Shown here: piece by piece, positions 12,480-13,536 of the stretch
Numbering within the stretch: position 1 is the stretch's first letter
How the letters are laid out: every line of letters starts with the position of its first letter
Source: JBBTSB01 sp964355775
GTDB lineage: Bacteria; Patescibacteriota; Minisyncoccia; 2-02-FULL-40-12; IGHO2-01-FULL-4-A
Assembly: GCA_964355775.1 (NCBI GenBank)
Contig: CAYHEP010000024.1
Location: 1-13,536 of the forward strand
DNA: 13,536 nucleotides
Reading direction: 5' to 3'
The notes under the pieces: generated by a model
What the model was told of the DNA's origin: nothing
Databases searched by the model: none
The model's input: only the letters and a program-made list of their open reading frames with translations
Translations under genes and position numbers: made by a program

Positions 12480-13536
12480 GTGACAATCAAGCATAAAACA
12501 TATGTTCTGATGATAGTGGTGGCGTTGCTTGTTCCGTCTTTCGTGTCAGCAAAATCCGCTCCGAAAAACTACGCGCACGGCAAAGGCACGCACATCGGCA
12601 TCGTCCGATCTACAGTAGCCATTAAGGCTTCTGTCCAATCATTTCCGGGTATGACCGTCATCCAGGTTCAGCCGTACAATCCATGGTGGCGGTTTTTTAA
12701 AAAAATACCGCAGACGACGATCCTGACGATTTCAGATCTTCCGGTCAATACCGATCTGCAGGTCTATACGCGTGGCTACCGCGACCATGAAGTAAAAAAG
12801 ACCGACGGCTCGGGAACATTGAGCATCTCATTCCCATCCAAAGACGGCTACGAGGCGATCATCAAAGAAAAACCATCCACCAAACATATCGCGATTGATC
12901 CGTTGCTTGACGGTCCCGGAGATGATTGCGATCAAATTGGAGCTTGGAACGCCACTACCAAAACCTGTACGCTCGATCGCAATGTAGCTGAAACCATTGC
13001 CATTGAAGACAGCGACATCACGCTTGACGGAGCAGGACACACTGTCTCGTTTGCCGGCGGCGACGGTATCTATACCGACGAAAGCAACGTCATCATTAAA
13101 AACGTCACGGTGAGCAATTCTCTGCGCGGTGTCGTCTACCACGATGCGCTGTTTACTATTGCCAACGGAGGACGAGTGGAGAACACGGTCATGACGGGCA
13201 ATAACACCAATTTCACCGATGAGGGAGTTTCCTCGATCACGCTAACCAATTCGACCGTGGATCATGGCGCTACCGGCGTGTACCTCTACGATCAATTTGA
13301 CGGTTTTCCCACGAACAATATTTCTATTACACGAGTGAATTTCAAAGAAAATACCACCGATCTACTCAACGCGGGTACCACGTTTTCGCTTTCTAATGCA
13401 ACCGATCGCGGCAACTATTGGGATCAAAATACCGCCTGTATTCAAGATGTCACAAGCCCCAGCCACTGCAAAAATTCCTACGACAGCGGGGGCGTCACCG
13501 ACGCATTCCCGTGGTTCTGCGAAAACGGCTGGACAA
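12480..13536 (+). CDS. Exported beta-helix protein, partial at window end
   Basis: At least 352 codons, open at the window edge. The GTG at 12480, 15 nt after the previous stop, gives a complete signal peptide (basic KHK, a hydrophobic core, then VSA before KSAPK). The in-frame ATG at 12510 would cut it short. After the signal come about 120 residues with no recognised domain. Next is CDQIGAWNATTKTCTLDRN (cysteines about 15 residues apart) and then short parallel-beta-helix rungs such as ITLDGAGHTVSFAGGDGIY, VIIKNVTVSNSLRGV and ITLTNSTVDHGATGVYLYD, as in NosD/pectate-lyase-like proteins. The part beyond residue 300 again has several cysteines. Probably surface-bound or secreted. Glycan binding or adhesion is a guess from its place after the O-antigen-ligase-like gene. 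Confidence 0.8.
   Translation, partial: MTIKHKTYVLMIVVALLVPSFVSAKSAPKNYAHGKGTHIGIVRSTVAIKASVQSFPGMTVIQVQPYNPWWRFFKKIPQTTILTISDLPVNTDLQVYTRGYRDHEVKKTDGSGTLSISFPSKDGYEAIIKEKPSTKHIAIDPLLDGPGDDCDQIGAWNATTKTCTLDRNVAETIAIEDSDITLDGAGHTVSFAGGDGIYTDESNVIIKNVTVSNSLRGVVYHDALFTIANGGRVENTVMTGNNTNFTDEGVSSITLTNSTVDHGATGVYLYDQFDGFPTNNISITRVNFKENTTDLLNAGTTFSLSNATDRGNYWDQNTACIQDVTSPSHCKNSYDSGGVTDAFPWFCENGWT

Noticed and set aside
1..13536. tRNA or rRNA genes
   Set aside because: No T-arm GTTCRANNC with a cloverleaf and no conserved rRNA segment seen by eye; a tRNA scan would settle it.
1..13536. Recoded TGA (genetic code 25)
   Set aside because: hicA, lon, the permease and the O-antigen-ligase-like gene end at TGA at their expected lengths.
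1..13536. Insertion sequence or transposase
   Set aside because: No transposase-like protein in any frame; only repeats and hairpins remain as possible mobile traces.

Overview
The window looks like chromosome from a small-genomed, ultrasmall bacterium of the Patescibacteria/CPR type (Parcubacteria-like). This placement is inferred from gene style and not from a phylogeny. The supporting signs are a short MurE lacking its N-terminal domain, tight head-to-tail overlaps of 4-17 nt, many genes without a Shine-Dalgarno, and a small-cell mix of Lon, LexA, a CPSF-like beta-CASP nuclease, an O-antigen-ligase-like membrane protein and adjacent toxin-antitoxin modules. TGA is a stop throughout, so this is not the recoded Gracilibacteria/Absconditabacteria lineage.

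Layout. (1) 30-1506 is a defence/stress island on the minus strand. A Fic toxin is preceded by a VbhA-like antitoxin, and a hicB-hicA pair lies next to it. Each operon has the same 46-nt palindromic repeat about 41 bp upstream of its start codon. (2) 1507-2258 is an unusual RNA-structured stretch. A nested leader hairpin, a strong Shine-Dalgarno and an unrecognised 101-aa protein are followed by three stem-loops and a possible terminator. (3) 2259-5168 is a plus-strand operon of murE, a membrane-anchored degenerate cupredoxin and an MBL/beta-CASP RNA nuclease. (4) 5165-7571 is lon behind a perfect CIRCE element whose spacer is the -35 box, so heat-shock control by HrcA is likely. (5) 7573-9430, minus strand, is lexA running into a DNA methyltransferase. 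The N-terminal motif of the methyltransferase lies in the lexA frame and the rest lies in another frame; the break coincides with a short CA repeat. (6) 9528-13536 is a divergent envelope/membrane operon: an MgtC/SapB-like protein, an amino-acid permease, an O-antigen-ligase-like protein and an exported beta-helix protein cut off by the window end.

Regulation. Five operon-leading genes have a TANNNT -10 hexamer ending exactly 6 nt before ATG with no ribosome binding site, and lon has 8 nt. This suggests leaderless transcription as the default here, with the 1647-1952 gene as a clear exception. The lexA promoter carries an 11-bp-spaced direct repeat that may be the local SOS operator, next to a perfect DnaA box.

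The most interesting items are the repeat-headed toxin-antitoxin modules, the structured RNA/ORF island, the lexA-methyltransferase frameshift junction, and CIRCE-controlled lon.
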